A stretch of DNA of 64,000 nucleotides, from NCBI RefSeq assembly GCF_001436045.1, contig NZ_AZER01000016.1, positions 248,001-312,000 on the forward strand. Direction: 5' to 3'. The DNA is from Limosilactobacillus frumenti DSM 13145. Its GTDB lineage: Bacteria > Bacillota > Bacilli > Lactobacillales > Lactobacillaceae. Every line of letters starts with the position of its first letter. Position 1 is the stretch's first letter. Below are positions 36,128 through 44,636 of the stretch, piece by piece. The position numbers were made by a program, and so were the translations under genes. Below the pieces are notes generated by a model. It did no database searches and was not told the DNA's origin. It saw only the letters and a list, made by a program, of their open reading frames with translations.

Positions 36128-37255
36128 GTGATTACTGAAAAAGCACCCGGTAAGTTGTACATTGCCGGTGAATACGCAGTAGTTGAAAATGGTTATCCGG
36201 CGATTCTGGTTGCACTAGATCAATTCGTGACGTGCTCAATTGAGGAAAGTGCGAACGAAGTCGGCCAGATCATTAGTCGCCAATACCATAGCAATACGTT
36301 GCAATGGCGCCGGCGTGGTGAACAAATGGTCGTCGACAAGCGGGATAACCCATTCTCTTACATTCTGTCTGCCATCCGGGTCACCGAAGAGTACGCACGG
36401 AGTTTTGCCCGCGAATTACGGATATATGACCTGCATATCGATAGCCAGCTCGACAGCGAAAGCGGTAAGAAGTACGGCCTTGGTTCATCAGCCGCTGTTA
36501 CGGTCGCCACAGTCAAGGCATTGTGCCGTTTCTACAACTTGCCCGTTACCAAGGACGAGATCTTTAAGTTAGCGGCAATCGCCCACTTTGAAGTTCAAGG
36601 TAATGGTTCCTTAGGTGATGTCGCTGCTTCTGTTTATGGCGGTTGGATTGCCTACCACTCATTTGACCGGCAATGGCTCGCCCAACAACGGCAGTACCTC
36701 GACTTGCGTACCTTGGTTGAACTACCATGGCCAGACCTAAAGATCGAATCATTACAAGCACCGGAGAACTTGCAACTGCTGATCGGCTGGACTGGTAAAC
36801 CCGCCTCAACCTCCCAGTTAGTTGACAAGATCTCCCTATTCAAGGCTAAGCAACAGGCCGAATACCACCACTTCTTGGAAGAAAGCAAACATTGCATCTC
36901 CCGGATGGTTGATGGTTTCCATGACGCCGACTTAGCCAAGATTCAGGCAGAAATTCGCTATAACCGTAAACTACTCACGGAACTTGGACGCAAGTCCGGT
37001 GTCCATATTGAAACCGAGGCTCTTCACCAGCTCTGCCAGATTGCGGAAGCCTTTAACGGCGCTGCTAAGACATCTGGTGCTGGTGGCGGTGACTGTGGAA
37101 TCGTGGCGATCGACCGCCACAGCGATTTCAAGCAGGTCTTGAAATCCTGGACGGCTAATAAGATCGAACAACTACCACTATCCGTTCACTTCATTGATTC
37201 AGTCAAAACCAGAGTTAAAACCAAGGTTCAACGACACCTAGCAAATCACTTTTAA
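36128..37255 (+). CDS. mvaK2: Phosphomevalonate kinase
   Basis: The 375-residue protein uses a GTG start preceded by GAGAGG. GHMP motifs are APGKLYIAGEYAVVENGYPAI, KYGLGSSAAVTVATV (about residues 115-130) and TSGAGGGDCGI near the C terminus. It phosphorylates mevalonate phosphate, the second kinase step. Following mvaD by 22 bp, it completes the mvk-mvaD-mvaK2 order seen in Gram-positive cocci and lactobacilli. Confidence 0.95.
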   Translation: MITEKAPGKLYIAGEYAVVENGYPAILVALDQFVTCSIEESANEVGQIISRQYHSNTLQWRRRGEQMVVDKRDNPFSYILSAIRVTEEYARSFARELRIYDLHIDSQLDSESGKKYGLGSSAAVTVATVKALCRFYNLPVTKDEIFKLAAIAHFEVQGNGSLGDVAASVYGGWIAYHSFDRQWLAQQRQYLDLRTLVELPWPDLKIESLQAPENLQLLIGWTGKPASTSQLVDKISLFKAKQQAEYHHFLEESKHCISRMVDGFHDADLAKIQAEIRYNRKLLTELGRKSGVHIETEALHQLCQIAEAFNGAAKTSGAGGGDCGIVAIDRHSDFKQVLKSWTANKIEQLPLSVHFIDSVKTRVKTKVQRHLANHF

Positions 37256-37263
37256 TAATTATC

Positions 37264-37299
37264 ATTGGCACGTCACGTTTTTTACCATGACGCGCCAAT
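37264..37299 (+). repeat. Hairpin between mvaK2 and fni
   Basis: A 12-bp stem with one mismatch (37264-37275 with 37288-37299) is followed by TTTTG. It lies between the mvaK2 stop and the fni ribosome binding site. It could be a weak internal terminator or an mRNA processing/stability element that lowers expression of the downstream genes. Confidence 0.45.
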
Positions 37300-37321
37300 T
37301 TTGCAACTGGAGGCTTTTATT

Positions 37322-38362
37322 ATGGAATCACCACATGCCCAACGCAAAAATGAACACTTGTCACTCGCAGCTAAATTGTATGCAAAAAATCATGAGACGC
37401 ACCCCTTTGATGACGTGCAACTAGTGCATAATCCCCTGCCAGAGATTAACCTGGCCGATGTATCAACCACTGTTCAATTAGGACCATTAACCCTTGAACA
37501 GCCCTTCTACATCGAAGCGATGACTGGCGGCAGCAAACAATCTGCCCAAATCAACCAAAAACTAGCCCAGGTGGCTGCTAAACACCACCTGGCAATGGCC
37601 ACGGGGTCGGCTAGCATCATGATTAAGGATCCGGCAACCGCAGACTCATTTAAAGTTGTCCGGCGAGAAGATCCCGATGGTTTGGTATTTGCCAACCTCA
37701 GTGCTTCCGCAACCCGCAAACAGGCCCAAGCAGCAATTGATGCCCTAAATGCTGACGCTCTGGAATTGCATGTCAACGCCGTCCAGGAATTGACCATGGC
37801 GGATGGCGACCGCAACTTCCACTGGCTAATCAATATTAGTCAACTAACACGGGCATTAGATGTGCCAGTGATCGTGAAAGAGGTCGGATTCGGTATGTCG
37901 AAAGAAGCAATCCAGGCGCTAACTGACATGGGGGTAACGCTGATTAATGTTTCCGGTCGTGGGGGGACAAACTTTGCCAATATCGAAAACCGGCGTAATC
38001 GCCACGAGGACCTTCACGAATTACTGGATTGGGGCCAAACAACCCCTGAGTCCCTCCTGGAAGCCCGGCAAGGCCGTTCTAATTCCACCACGATTATTTC
38101 CTCTGGTGGCGTTTGCTCGCCGTTAGACGTCGTTAAGAGCGGTGTACTTGGCGCCCAAGCAGTGGGTGTCGCTGGTTACTTCTTGAACATCTTGCAACAC
38201 CAGGGCATTGACGCCTTAGATGATGAGATCAGCCGCTGGGAAGTTGAACTGCCCCGCCTGCTCGCCCTTCTCGGCTGTTCATCCTTTACGGACTTGTCAC
38301 GCAAGCCATTCGTTCTTCACGGAGCGACATACGAATATGCGCTGCAACGGCATCTAATCTAG
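37322..38362 (+). CDS. fni: Type 2 isopentenyl-diphosphate delta-isomerase
   Basis: The 346-residue FMN-dependent isomerase interconverts IPP and DMAPP. The ATG at 37322 (MESPHAQRKNEHLSLA) has TGGAGG 8 nt upstream. The longer frame from 37265 would run through a hairpin. TIM-barrel motifs are RKNEHLSLA (substrate binding), EAMTGGSKQ, MATGSASIM, HVNAVQE, VKEVGFGMS, VSGRGGTNFANIE and SSGGVCSPLDV. It supplies DMAPP for undecaprenyl and quinone chains. Confidence 0.95.
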   Translation: MESPHAQRKNEHLSLAAKLYAKNHETHPFDDVQLVHNPLPEINLADVSTTVQLGPLTLEQPFYIEAMTGGSKQSAQINQKLAQVAAKHHLAMATGSASIMIKDPATADSFKVVRREDPDGLVFANLSASATRKQAQAAIDALNADALELHVNAVQELTMADGDRNFHWLINISQLTRALDVPVIVKEVGFGMSKEAIQALTDMGVTLINVSGRGGTNFANIENRRNRHEDLHELLDWGQTTPESLLEARQGRSNSTTIISSGGVCSPLDVVKSGVLGAQAVGVAGYFLNILQHQGIDALDDEISRWEVELPRLLALLGCSSFTDLSRKPFVLHGATYEYALQRHLI

Positions 38363-38374
38363 GGAGGAAGGAAA

Positions 38375-39061
38375 ATGACCCGTTACCAAAACCTGTTATT
38401 TGACCTCGATGATACTTTGCTAGATTATGGGGCGGCCGAAGATCATTCTCTCCGCACCCTCTTTGCGGAATATGACCTGCAACTGACACCCGAAGTTAAA
38501 CGAACTTTCCAGGACTATAACGTAAAAATGTGGCAACGGTATGAGCGTGGCGAGCTGGACTGGCAAGCCATGCAAGTCCACCTCTTCGGTGATTATTTCA
38601 AAGTCTACCACCAGTTGAAAGTTGATGGTCGGCAAGTGATCGAACACTACCTAGACCTCCTGGCAGGCAACCACCAGCTAATTCCCGGAACCCGGACCAT
38701 CATGCCCTATCTGAAGAAGAAGGGCTACGCGATTTATGCAGTCACCAACGGACAAGCCCGCGTTCAACGGGCACGAATGAAGGATGCCCACTTACGACAG
38801 TACTTTGACGGTGTTTTTATCTCAGAAATTGTCGGTGCGCAAAAGCCGAGCAAGCAAATGTTCGACATTGTCTTAGACAAAATTGACGGTAATCCAGCAA
38901 ACACCGTCATGATTGGTGACTCATTATCGTCGGATATCCAAGGCGGCGTGAATGCGCACCTGGATACGGCCTGGTTTAATCCTGATGCCAAGCGCAACAC
39001 CACCCGGTTGAAACCAACCTTTGAGTTTCACGCACTACGTGAATTAAAGACAATCCTATAA
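38375..39061 (+). CDS. HAD-family phosphatase (YjjG-like)
   Basis: The 228-residue protein has HAD motif I DLDDTLLDYG near the N terminus, a helical C1 cap, motif II in AVTNGQARVQRARM, and motifs III/IV in GAQKPSKQMFDI and VMIGDSLSSDIQGG. YjjG/YfnB relatives remove phosphate from nucleotides. It starts 12 bp after fni with its own GGAGG site and ends at the operon terminator. Its inclusion in an isoprenoid operon is notable, but no isoprenoid-phosphate activity can be claimed from sequence. Confidence 0.88.
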   Translation: MTRYQNLLFDLDDTLLDYGAAEDHSLRTLFAEYDLQLTPEVKRTFQDYNVKMWQRYERGELDWQAMQVHLFGDYFKVYHQLKVDGRQVIEHYLDLLAGNHQLIPGTRTIMPYLKKKGYAIYAVTNGQARVQRARMKDAHLRQYFDGVFISEIVGAQKPSKQMFDIVLDKIDGNPANTVMIGDSLSSDIQGGVNAHLDTAWFNPDAKRNTTRLKPTFEFHALRELKTIL

Positions 39062-39066
39062 ACAAA

Positions 39067-39103
39067 AAACAGGAAGGAATTGCAATGCAACTCTTTCCTG
39101 TTT
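39067..39103. terminator. Bidirectional terminator
   Basis: A long imperfect stem (AAACAGGAA ... TTCCTGTTT, 39067-39103) with A/T runs on both sides lies between the convergent HAD gene and serine hydrolase gene. Confidence 0.8.
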
Positions 39104-39107
39104 ATTT

Positions 39108-40142
39108 TTACTTCTGGTTGAAATAGATTTGGGCAAGCTGGCCAGCAAGTTGGTCAGTCTGTTGACTGGATAGACTATTTGAGAAAAGCATTAGTGAGCG
39201 GTAGCGGTTGGTGTAGACGACACAGGTATAGCCATCCACCGTGCCGTTATCATGTAACAGCGGACCATTGACATAAAAGCCGGCAAAGTAGTGACTAGGT
39301 GTATTAACTTTCGTACGAACAATCTGCCGAAATTCCGGCCGGTAATGATCCAGTGAATAATTCAGCAACTGCCAATAATTGCGTGGTGTCATTAACAGGT
39401 CTCCAGCGCCGAGGGTTGTTGATAGCTGACTCTGCAGGTGTTGCCAGTCATTATTTTGGTCCCCCGTCAACAGTAATGAGGAAGGAACCATCTGCGCATT
39501 GCGAATTTGGTAATAAAACTTCAGATCATGAAGGTGAGCTGGCCGCGCAAGTTCCTGAATTAATAGCTCACGATAAGGACGATGGTTAATTTTTGACAGG
39601 ATCCCAGCCAGCAAAACATAGTTGATGCTAGCATACTGCCAACCAGTCCCACCGGTGGATTGATAATGGGACAAAGAATACGATTCCTGTTGTTGTTGAT
39701 TAGTAAGAACTTGTTGCGCAAATCGTCCCTGGTCGGCCAACCCAGAAGTATGGGTCAGCAAACGCCAAATGGTAATCTGGTTACTGTCATTGACTTGCGG
39801 ATAATAGTGGTTAAGGGTGGTATTCAGACTTAAGTGCCCACCTTTAATAGTCCGTAACACCATTAACCCGGTCAGCCACTTCTGCGTAGAGCCAATCGGA
39901 AACAGCCGGTCGGCAGTCAAGTGCTGCGCTGATTTTGGATTAACGGTGGCATTGGTTAGCACTAACGGTTGCCGTTTCGTTTGACCATTCACCAGTAAGA
40001 CCACGTTGGCCTTGGAATGGACCAAGGTCCGTTGAAGTTGTTGTCGTTGGTAATGATTAGGCATTTGGCTTGCGTTCGCCTCCGGGACAACAAAGCAGAC
40101 AACACTTAAACAAACCATCATCACCAACACTAACTTTTTCAT
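39108..40142 (-). CDS. Secreted serine hydrolase of the beta-lactamase/PBP-like family
   Basis: The 344-residue protein has an N-terminal signal (KKLVLVMMVCLSVVCFVVPEANA). The beta-lactamase fold carries SxxK in PIGSTQKWLTG (about residue 85), YASINY as the YxN element, and a late H-D-G style motif in LLHDNGTVDGYTC. Such proteins include D-Ala-D-Ala carboxypeptidases, esterases and FmtA-like teichoic acid enzymes. The substrate is unknown. It is monocistronic, converging on the mevalonate operon. Confidence 0.85.
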   Translation of the reverse strand: MKKLVLVMMVCLSVVCFVVPEANASQMPNHYQRQQLQRTLVHSKANVVLLVNGQTKRQPLVLTNATVNPKSAQHLTADRLFPIGSTQKWLTGLMVLRTIKGGHLSLNTTLNHYYPQVNDSNQITIWRLLTHTSGLADQGRFAQQVLTNQQQQESYSLSHYQSTGGTGWQYASINYVLLAGILSKINHRPYRELLIQELARPAHLHDLKFYYQIRNAQMVPSSLLLTGDQNNDWQHLQSQLSTTLGAGDLLMTPRNYWQLLNYSLDHYRPEFRQIVRTKVNTPSHYFAGFYVNGPLLHDNGTVDGYTCVVYTNRYRSLMLFSNSLSSQQTDQLAGQLAQIYFNQK

Positions 40143-40223
40143 CTTTTAATCCCCCATCATTACATGGATAGGTTGAATTGTACCGCAAGTAGCCACACTC
40201 GTAAATGGATTTAAACGAAAAAA

Positions 40224-40249
40224 GGAACACTTCAAGTCAGAAATGTTCC
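40224..40249 (-). terminator. Terminator of the Panacea/HTH locus
   Basis: A 10-bp stem with one G-T pair (40224-40233 with 40240-40249) is followed by TTTTTT on the minus strand, 9 bp after the Panacea gene stop. Confidence 0.85.
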
Positions 40250-40257
40250 ACAATATT

Positions 40258-40719
40258 TTATTCTTCTATTCCACGCTTAAATGTATCAAAAATCAATTGA
40301 TCCTTAATTACTTGCCGATCTGGGGTTAAATCCCATGGTGAACCTGGCTGATGAGTTTGCTTACTTAGTCGAGCAGCATTGTAGTTAATGTAATCTTCAT
40401 TCACTTTACTTAACAGATCTGCAATCTCACCATCTTGTGAAACCAAATTATAGTCATCCATTGCTTCTTTATCTGGCTTATCAATATCAAGTACACTTTT
40501 ACCATTAAATTTATCATGTACTTCCGTTATCAATGGGCCATATTGAAAGTGAACGATTGTTGAAGAAAATAACTTATTTCCAGTTGCTGCTAAAAATCTC
40601 CCATACGCAATGTAAAGAAGTTTGATGACCTTCATTTGCGTTAACGGGTCAATGTTTAAATCTCCTTCTCTTTCAAAATAATTCTCAACTCGTAGCCAAT
40701 TAGCTAACTGTACAGCCAT
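40258..40719 (-). CDS. Panacea (SocA-like, DUF4065) domain protein, putative antitoxin
   Basis: The 153-residue protein has the pattern of Panacea proteins: LANWLRVENYF, then LTQMKVIKLLYIAYGRFLAATGNKLF, FQYGPLITEVHDKF. These act as antitoxins or proteolysis adaptors in diverse toxin-antitoxin pairs. It overlaps the upstream HTH gene by 16 bp, which strongly suggests coupled translation, and it ends at its own terminator. It lacks its own DNA-binding domain, which the neighbour would supply. Confidence 0.8.
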   Translation of the reverse strand: MAVQLANWLRVENYFEREGDLNIDPLTQMKVIKLLYIAYGRFLAATGNKLFSSTIVHFQYGPLITEVHDKFNGKSVLDIDKPDKEAMDDYNLVSQDGEIADLLSKVNEDYINYNAARLSKQTHQPGSPWDLTPDRQVIKDQLIFDTFKRGIEE

Positions 40720-41180
40720 AAACTTAGGCTGCTCTTTTGCGATTCAATAATATCGTTACCCTTACTGAGATAAGAGTTAACCTTCGAAACTAATTCATCG
40801 GAGTAGTTATTCTTGTCATTAGTAATATATTGTTGAAGCACATTATCATTAATAATGAGTGATTTTAGCATTCTATTATTGGCTTTAGTAGGAAATGCAC
40901 CCGCTTCGTAAAGTGCAATAGTGTTTGGACTTAATCCAGTTAGTTCAGCTAAATTGCGTTGAGATAGCCCAACTTTAGCACGGTATTGTTTTAAATCTTT
41001 AGGTGACAATAGTCCCATTTCATCACGATATTGTTGACGAGCTATTTCTGCAGCTTGATCATCCAGTTTCTTATCTGGAATCAGTTCATTGGTATTACTG
41101 TCAAAAAGAGCTGGCGCCGTTACCGTATACTCATGCCCGTTAATGGTATAAGTAGTTGTAAAGTTCTTTTGGTAAGCCAT
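40704..41180 (-). CDS. MqsA/YgiT-type HTH protein without a zinc finger
   Basis: The 158-residue protein begins with a short beta-rich N-terminal region (YTINGHEYTVTAPALFD), then a helical linker (DDQAAEIARQQYRDEMGLLSP) and an XRE-like helix-turn-helix (LKQYRAKVGLSQRNLAELTGLSPNTIALYEAGAFP, about residues 62-96). This is the arrangement of MqsA-family antitoxins of Firmicutes; the CxxC zinc site of E. coli MqsA is absent. The ribosome binding site is AAAGGAGGAGG. It probably represses its own operon, which includes the Panacea gene and perhaps the short frame just upstream. Confidence 0.75.
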   Translation of the reverse strand: MAYQKNFTTTYTINGHEYTVTAPALFDSNTNELIPDKKLDDQAAEIARQQYRDEMGLLSPKDLKQYRAKVGLSQRNLAELTGLSPNTIALYEAGAFPTKANNRMLKSLIINDNVLQQYITNDKNNYSDELVSKVNSYLSKGNDIIESQKSSLSLWLYS

Positions 41181-41194
41181 ATAAACCTCCTCCT

Positions 41195-41320
41195 TTAATA
41201 ATCAAGATGAAAACTGATAAATACCACTTTTTGGTTATTCTCAGTAAACACAAACTTGATGTAATAAGTCTGCCCATCACTAGTCTTAAAATAACCAAAT
41301 AAATCAACAGTATTTGACAT
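41195..41320 (-). CDS. 41-residue ORF, possible truncated toxin
   Basis: The ATG at 41320 opens 41 codons (MSNTVDLFGYFKTSDGQTYY ... VVFISFHLDY) ending 15 bp before the HTH gene. A central YYIKFVFTENN strand followed by the terminal VVFISFH strand resembles the end of MqsR/RelE-fold toxins, which close with a V-V-I-S-F-H/K motif. The N-terminal half expected of a toxin (about 100 residues) is missing; a TGA lies 6 codons upstream of the ATG, and no clear ribosome binding site is seen. It may be a relic or an unusually small partner. Confidence 0.4.
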   Translation of the reverse strand: MSNTVDLFGYFKTSDGQTYYIKFVFTENNQKVVFISFHLDY

Positions 41321-41371
41321 AAAGACGATAAAGCTGAATTCTCAGCTATCAACACCAGTTGGCGAAGAGCC

Positions 41372-41400
41372 AAAAAAAGGCGCTGCGGTAAACCGCAACG
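41372..41400 (-). terminator. Terminator of the lrgA-lrgB-ldh operon
   Basis: An 8-bp stem with one G-T pair (41381-41388 with 41393-41400, TTTA loop) is followed by CC and seven T residues on the minus strand, 16 bp after the ldh stop. Confidence 0.85.
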
Positions 41401-41416
41401 TCTTTCTTATTTATGA

Positions 41417-42406
<990 letters not shown>

Positions 42407-42417
42407 TCAAACCGGAA

Positions 42418-43158
42418 TTACATGAACAGGTGTGCGTATACAGGAACCAAGATGTCCATTGCCAATGAAACAATAACAACGGCAACGGCAGCCATAGCAC
42501 CTTGAACTTCACCAAGTGAAAGAGCCTTAACAGAACCAACGGTGTGGCCGGCAGAACCAAGGGCTAAACCAGTGGCAACAGCTGACATCTTCTTAAGGCC
42601 AAGAACCTTAATAAGGAATTCAGCCAAGGCGTAAATAACAACGGCGTTAAGAATACATGCCATAGCAGTAACGGCAGGAACACCGTGAACACCGGCAGCA
42701 ATTGGCATAGCAACGGCGGTCGTAGCAGCTTGTGGCAACATTGAAGCAGTTGAAGCAGCTGACAGACCGAAGAGCTTAGATACTAATTGAATCAAGAAGA
42801 GTGAAACAAATCCACCGACGAACATGATAACAATAATATCGAACCAGTACTTCTTGAACACGTCGTTAACACGGTACAGAGGAATAGCGAAGGCCATGGT
42901 AGCTGGGTTCAAGAACCAGAAAATCATGTTACCACCAGGAAGGTAGTAAGTCTTGTAAACGACAGCGGTCGTAGAACCGGTGCACTTAGCCCAGATAGCT
43001 AAGATAACAATACCTAAAATCATACCAACCAGTAATGGGTTGAAAAGGAAGAAACCATTACTAATCTTAGTTAACCACATACCTATTAAGTAAACGATTA
43101 ATGAAATAAAAATACCAGTGAATGGTAGTGCTAGATTTGTAACAATCGTATTAGCCAT
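42418..43158 (-). CDS. lrgB: LrgB/CidB family membrane protein
   Basis: The 246-residue protein has six or more hydrophobic segments. The conserved NPLLVGMILGI, LNPATMAFAIPLYR and the ASTASMLPQAATTAVAMPIA block identify the LrgB family. LrgAB/CidAB were described as holin-like modulators of autolysis; the homologous PftAB in Bacillus and LrgAB in Streptococcus are linked to pyruvate transport. It starts 16 bp after lrgA. Function here is most likely pyruvate transport together with LrgA, supported by the adjacent ldh and LytSR. Confidence 0.92.
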   Translation of the reverse strand: MANTIVTNLALPFTGIFISLIVYLIGMWLTKISNGFFLFNPLLVGMILGIVILAIWAKCTGSTTAVVYKTYYLPGGNMIFWFLNPATMAFAIPLYRVNDVFKKYWFDIIVIMFVGGFVSLFLIQLVSKLFGLSAASTASMLPQAATTAVAMPIAAGVHGVPAVTAMACILNAVVIYALAEFLIKVLGLKKMSAVATGLALGSAGHTVGSVKALSLGEVQGAMAAVAVVIVSLAMDILVPVYAHLFM

Positions 43159-43174
43159 AATTTAATTGCCTCCC

Positions 43175-43582
43175 CTAGTCTTCATCCTTGGTACCAGTGA
43201 TCTTGTGGTGAATACCCATGACCAAAGCACCAACGTAAGCAATGACAACAAGAAGGATGATTGTTGAGATGATAATTACAATAACATCTTGAAGTCCTTC
43301 CTTCTTCATGATGTCCAAGTGGGCAGCCAATTGGATACCTGATGGAACGAACAGGAATGCAATCAAGCCGATCATGAAGTCACCAAATTTAGCAACTTGG
43401 TGAAGCTTAACAATGTGACAAGCCAACAGAATGTAGAGCAGAACCATCGCAATCAAAGAAGTTGGTACGACGAAGCTCTTTGGAAAAAGATCAGAAATCA
43501 ATTGAGAAACAAATAAAATAGCTGCAAAGATTCCCATTTGTACATAAATGTTTGAATCTTTTTGTTTATTGTCCTTTCCCAT
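43175..43582 (-). CDS. lrgA: LrgA/CidA family membrane protein
   Basis: The 135-residue protein has four hydrophobic helices and a charged tail (KITGTKDED). The motif FPKSFVVPTSLIAMVLLY, where the family has P-G-S-I/V-x-G-M, and FLFVPSGIQL mark the LrgA family. It forms the transport complex with LrgB. The start has a GGGAGG site. It is the first gene of lrgA-lrgB-ldh, downstream of the LytR-type repeats at 43716-43751. Confidence 0.9.
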   Translation of the reverse strand: MGKDNKQKDSNIYVQMGIFAAILFVSQLISDLFPKSFVVPTSLIAMVLLYILLACHIVKLHQVAKFGDFMIGLIAFLFVPSGIQLAAHLDIMKKEGLQDVIVIIISTIILLVVIAYVGALVMGIHHKITGTKDED

Positions 43583-43622
43583 AAGTTATTCCCTCCCTAG
43601 AGAATTAAAAAAATTTGGAATT

Positions 43623-43642
43623 GATACCAGAATCCTGGTATC
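43623..43642. repeat. Palindrome in the lrgA leader
   Basis: A perfect 8-bp stem GATACCAG/CTGGTATC with a 4-nt loop lies 41 bp before the lrgA ATG. It may be an operator or a leader hairpin; no T-run follows, so it is not a terminator. Confidence 0.4.
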
Positions 43643-43715
43643 GCCTTCGTTATCTAATGTACTCCTCTTTTTAAGAATGTGTTAAATTTCACAGTCGAAT
43701 GACCTTTTTTTGAAA

Positions 43716-43751
43716 TGAAATGCCCTATAGGCGTCGTGAAATGCCCTATAG
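43716..43751 (-). promoter_or_regulatory. Tandem LytR-type operator upstream of lrgAB
   Basis: The 15-bp sequence TGAAATGCCCTATAG occurs twice without a mismatch (43716-43730 and 43737-43751), spaced exactly 21 bp, two helical turns. LytTR-domain regulators bind direct repeats with this spacing on one DNA face. The lytR gene ends 157 bp away and lrgA starts 134 bp downstream, so LytR is the likely ligand. Confidence 0.75.
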
Positions 43752-43869
43752 TTTGTTAAATAATAAACACAATTAACATTCCTGTAATAGAACACCACTC
43801 AGTCAAGTAGCTAAAAATACTTATATATCAACCCTTTTCCCTTAATTGGGTAGTACCAACCAAATAAAA

Positions 43870-43897
43870 AATGCTGAGCAATGACTTGCTCAGCATT
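43870..43897 (-). terminator. Terminator of the lytSR operon
   Basis: A perfect 12-bp stem (43870-43881 with 43886-43897, 4-nt loop) is followed by TTTTTATT on the minus strand, 10 bp after the lytR stop. It separates lytSR from lrgAB transcription. Confidence 0.92.
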
Positions 43898-43907
43898 GTG
43901 TGATTTT

Positions 43908-44636
43908 TTACATTCCTAACGCTTGCTTAGTGGCATTAACGTAGGACCGACTAACAGGGACCTTAATACCGCCTTCCAGGGTTAATTCGTAGGTGTGGTT
44001 AAAACTTGGCTGAAGTTCCTTTACCTTATTCAAATTGACCACGAAACTCCGGTGAACGCGAATGAAGCGTTGCGGATCCAGTTGGTTAATCAGGGAACGC
44101 AGGGTCTGCTTACTGGTAAACTGGCGCTCCGTTGTATGGATGTGGATGCTGCCATTCTCGGCCTGGATGTAGAGGATGTTCCGCTTCTGCAAAACAATTG
44201 TCCGCTCATCAGAAGTAATCGACATTCGCGGATTCTTCTGTTGCTGATTAGCAATCGTTTCAGCCGGGTGGACAGCCGAATTCAATTTAGCAACCCGCTC
44301 GATCGTTTCATTGATCCGGTCCTGTTCAAACGGCTTCAAAACATAGTCAACGGCATTAGCTTCAAAAGCATCGAGGGCATACTGGTCATAAGCCGTTGCG
44401 AAGACAATATAGGGACAGTCCGGTTGTTTCTTCAACTGCTTGGCAAAGGTCATCCCACTACCATCCCCCAGCTGAATATCCAAAAAGACCAAGTCAGGGT
44501 GATTCTTATTAATTGCTTCTTTAGCTTGCATAACCCCGTCAGCTTCATTGATCGCATCGACCTGCTTGTTTTGCTCCAGCAGGTAATGTAATTCGTCCCG
44601 TGCTAACGGTTCATCATCCACGATTAAGACTTTCAT
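43908..44636 (-). CDS. lytR: LytR/LytT response regulator (LytTR DNA-binding)
   Basis: The 242-residue protein is read from the ATG at 44636 (MKVLIVDDEPLARDEL), which has GGGAGG upstream. The longer frame has none. The receiver domain has Asp53 as phosphoacceptor (LVFLDIQLGDGSG), the ATAYDQYALDAFEANAVDY switch region and Lys in VLKPF. A LytTR domain follows (about residues 140-242) with RNILYIQAENGSIHIHT and FIRVHRSFVVNL. The start overlaps lytS by 23 bp. It likely activates lrgA-lrgB-ldh through the repeats at 43716. Confidence 0.93.
   Translation of the reverse strand: MKVLIVDDEPLARDELHYLLEQNKQVDAINEADGVMQAKEAINKNHPDLVFLDIQLGDGSGMTFAKQLKKQPDCPYIVFATAYDQYALDAFEANAVDYVLKPFEQDRINETIERVAKLNSAVHPAETIANQQQKNPRMSITSDERTIVLQKRNILYIQAENGSIHIHTTERQFTSKQTLRSLINQLDPQRFIRVHRSFVVNLNKVKELQPSFNHTYELTLEGGIKVPVSRSYVNATKQALGM

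Noticed and set aside
41140-41373. 77-codon minus-strand frame upstream of the HTH gene
   Set aside because: It runs in another frame through the HTH gene start; the 41-codon frame at 41195-41320 ends neatly before the ribosome binding site and has protein-like strands.
43623-43642. Terminator in the lrgA leader
   Set aside because: The 8-bp palindrome is not followed by a T-run in either direction.
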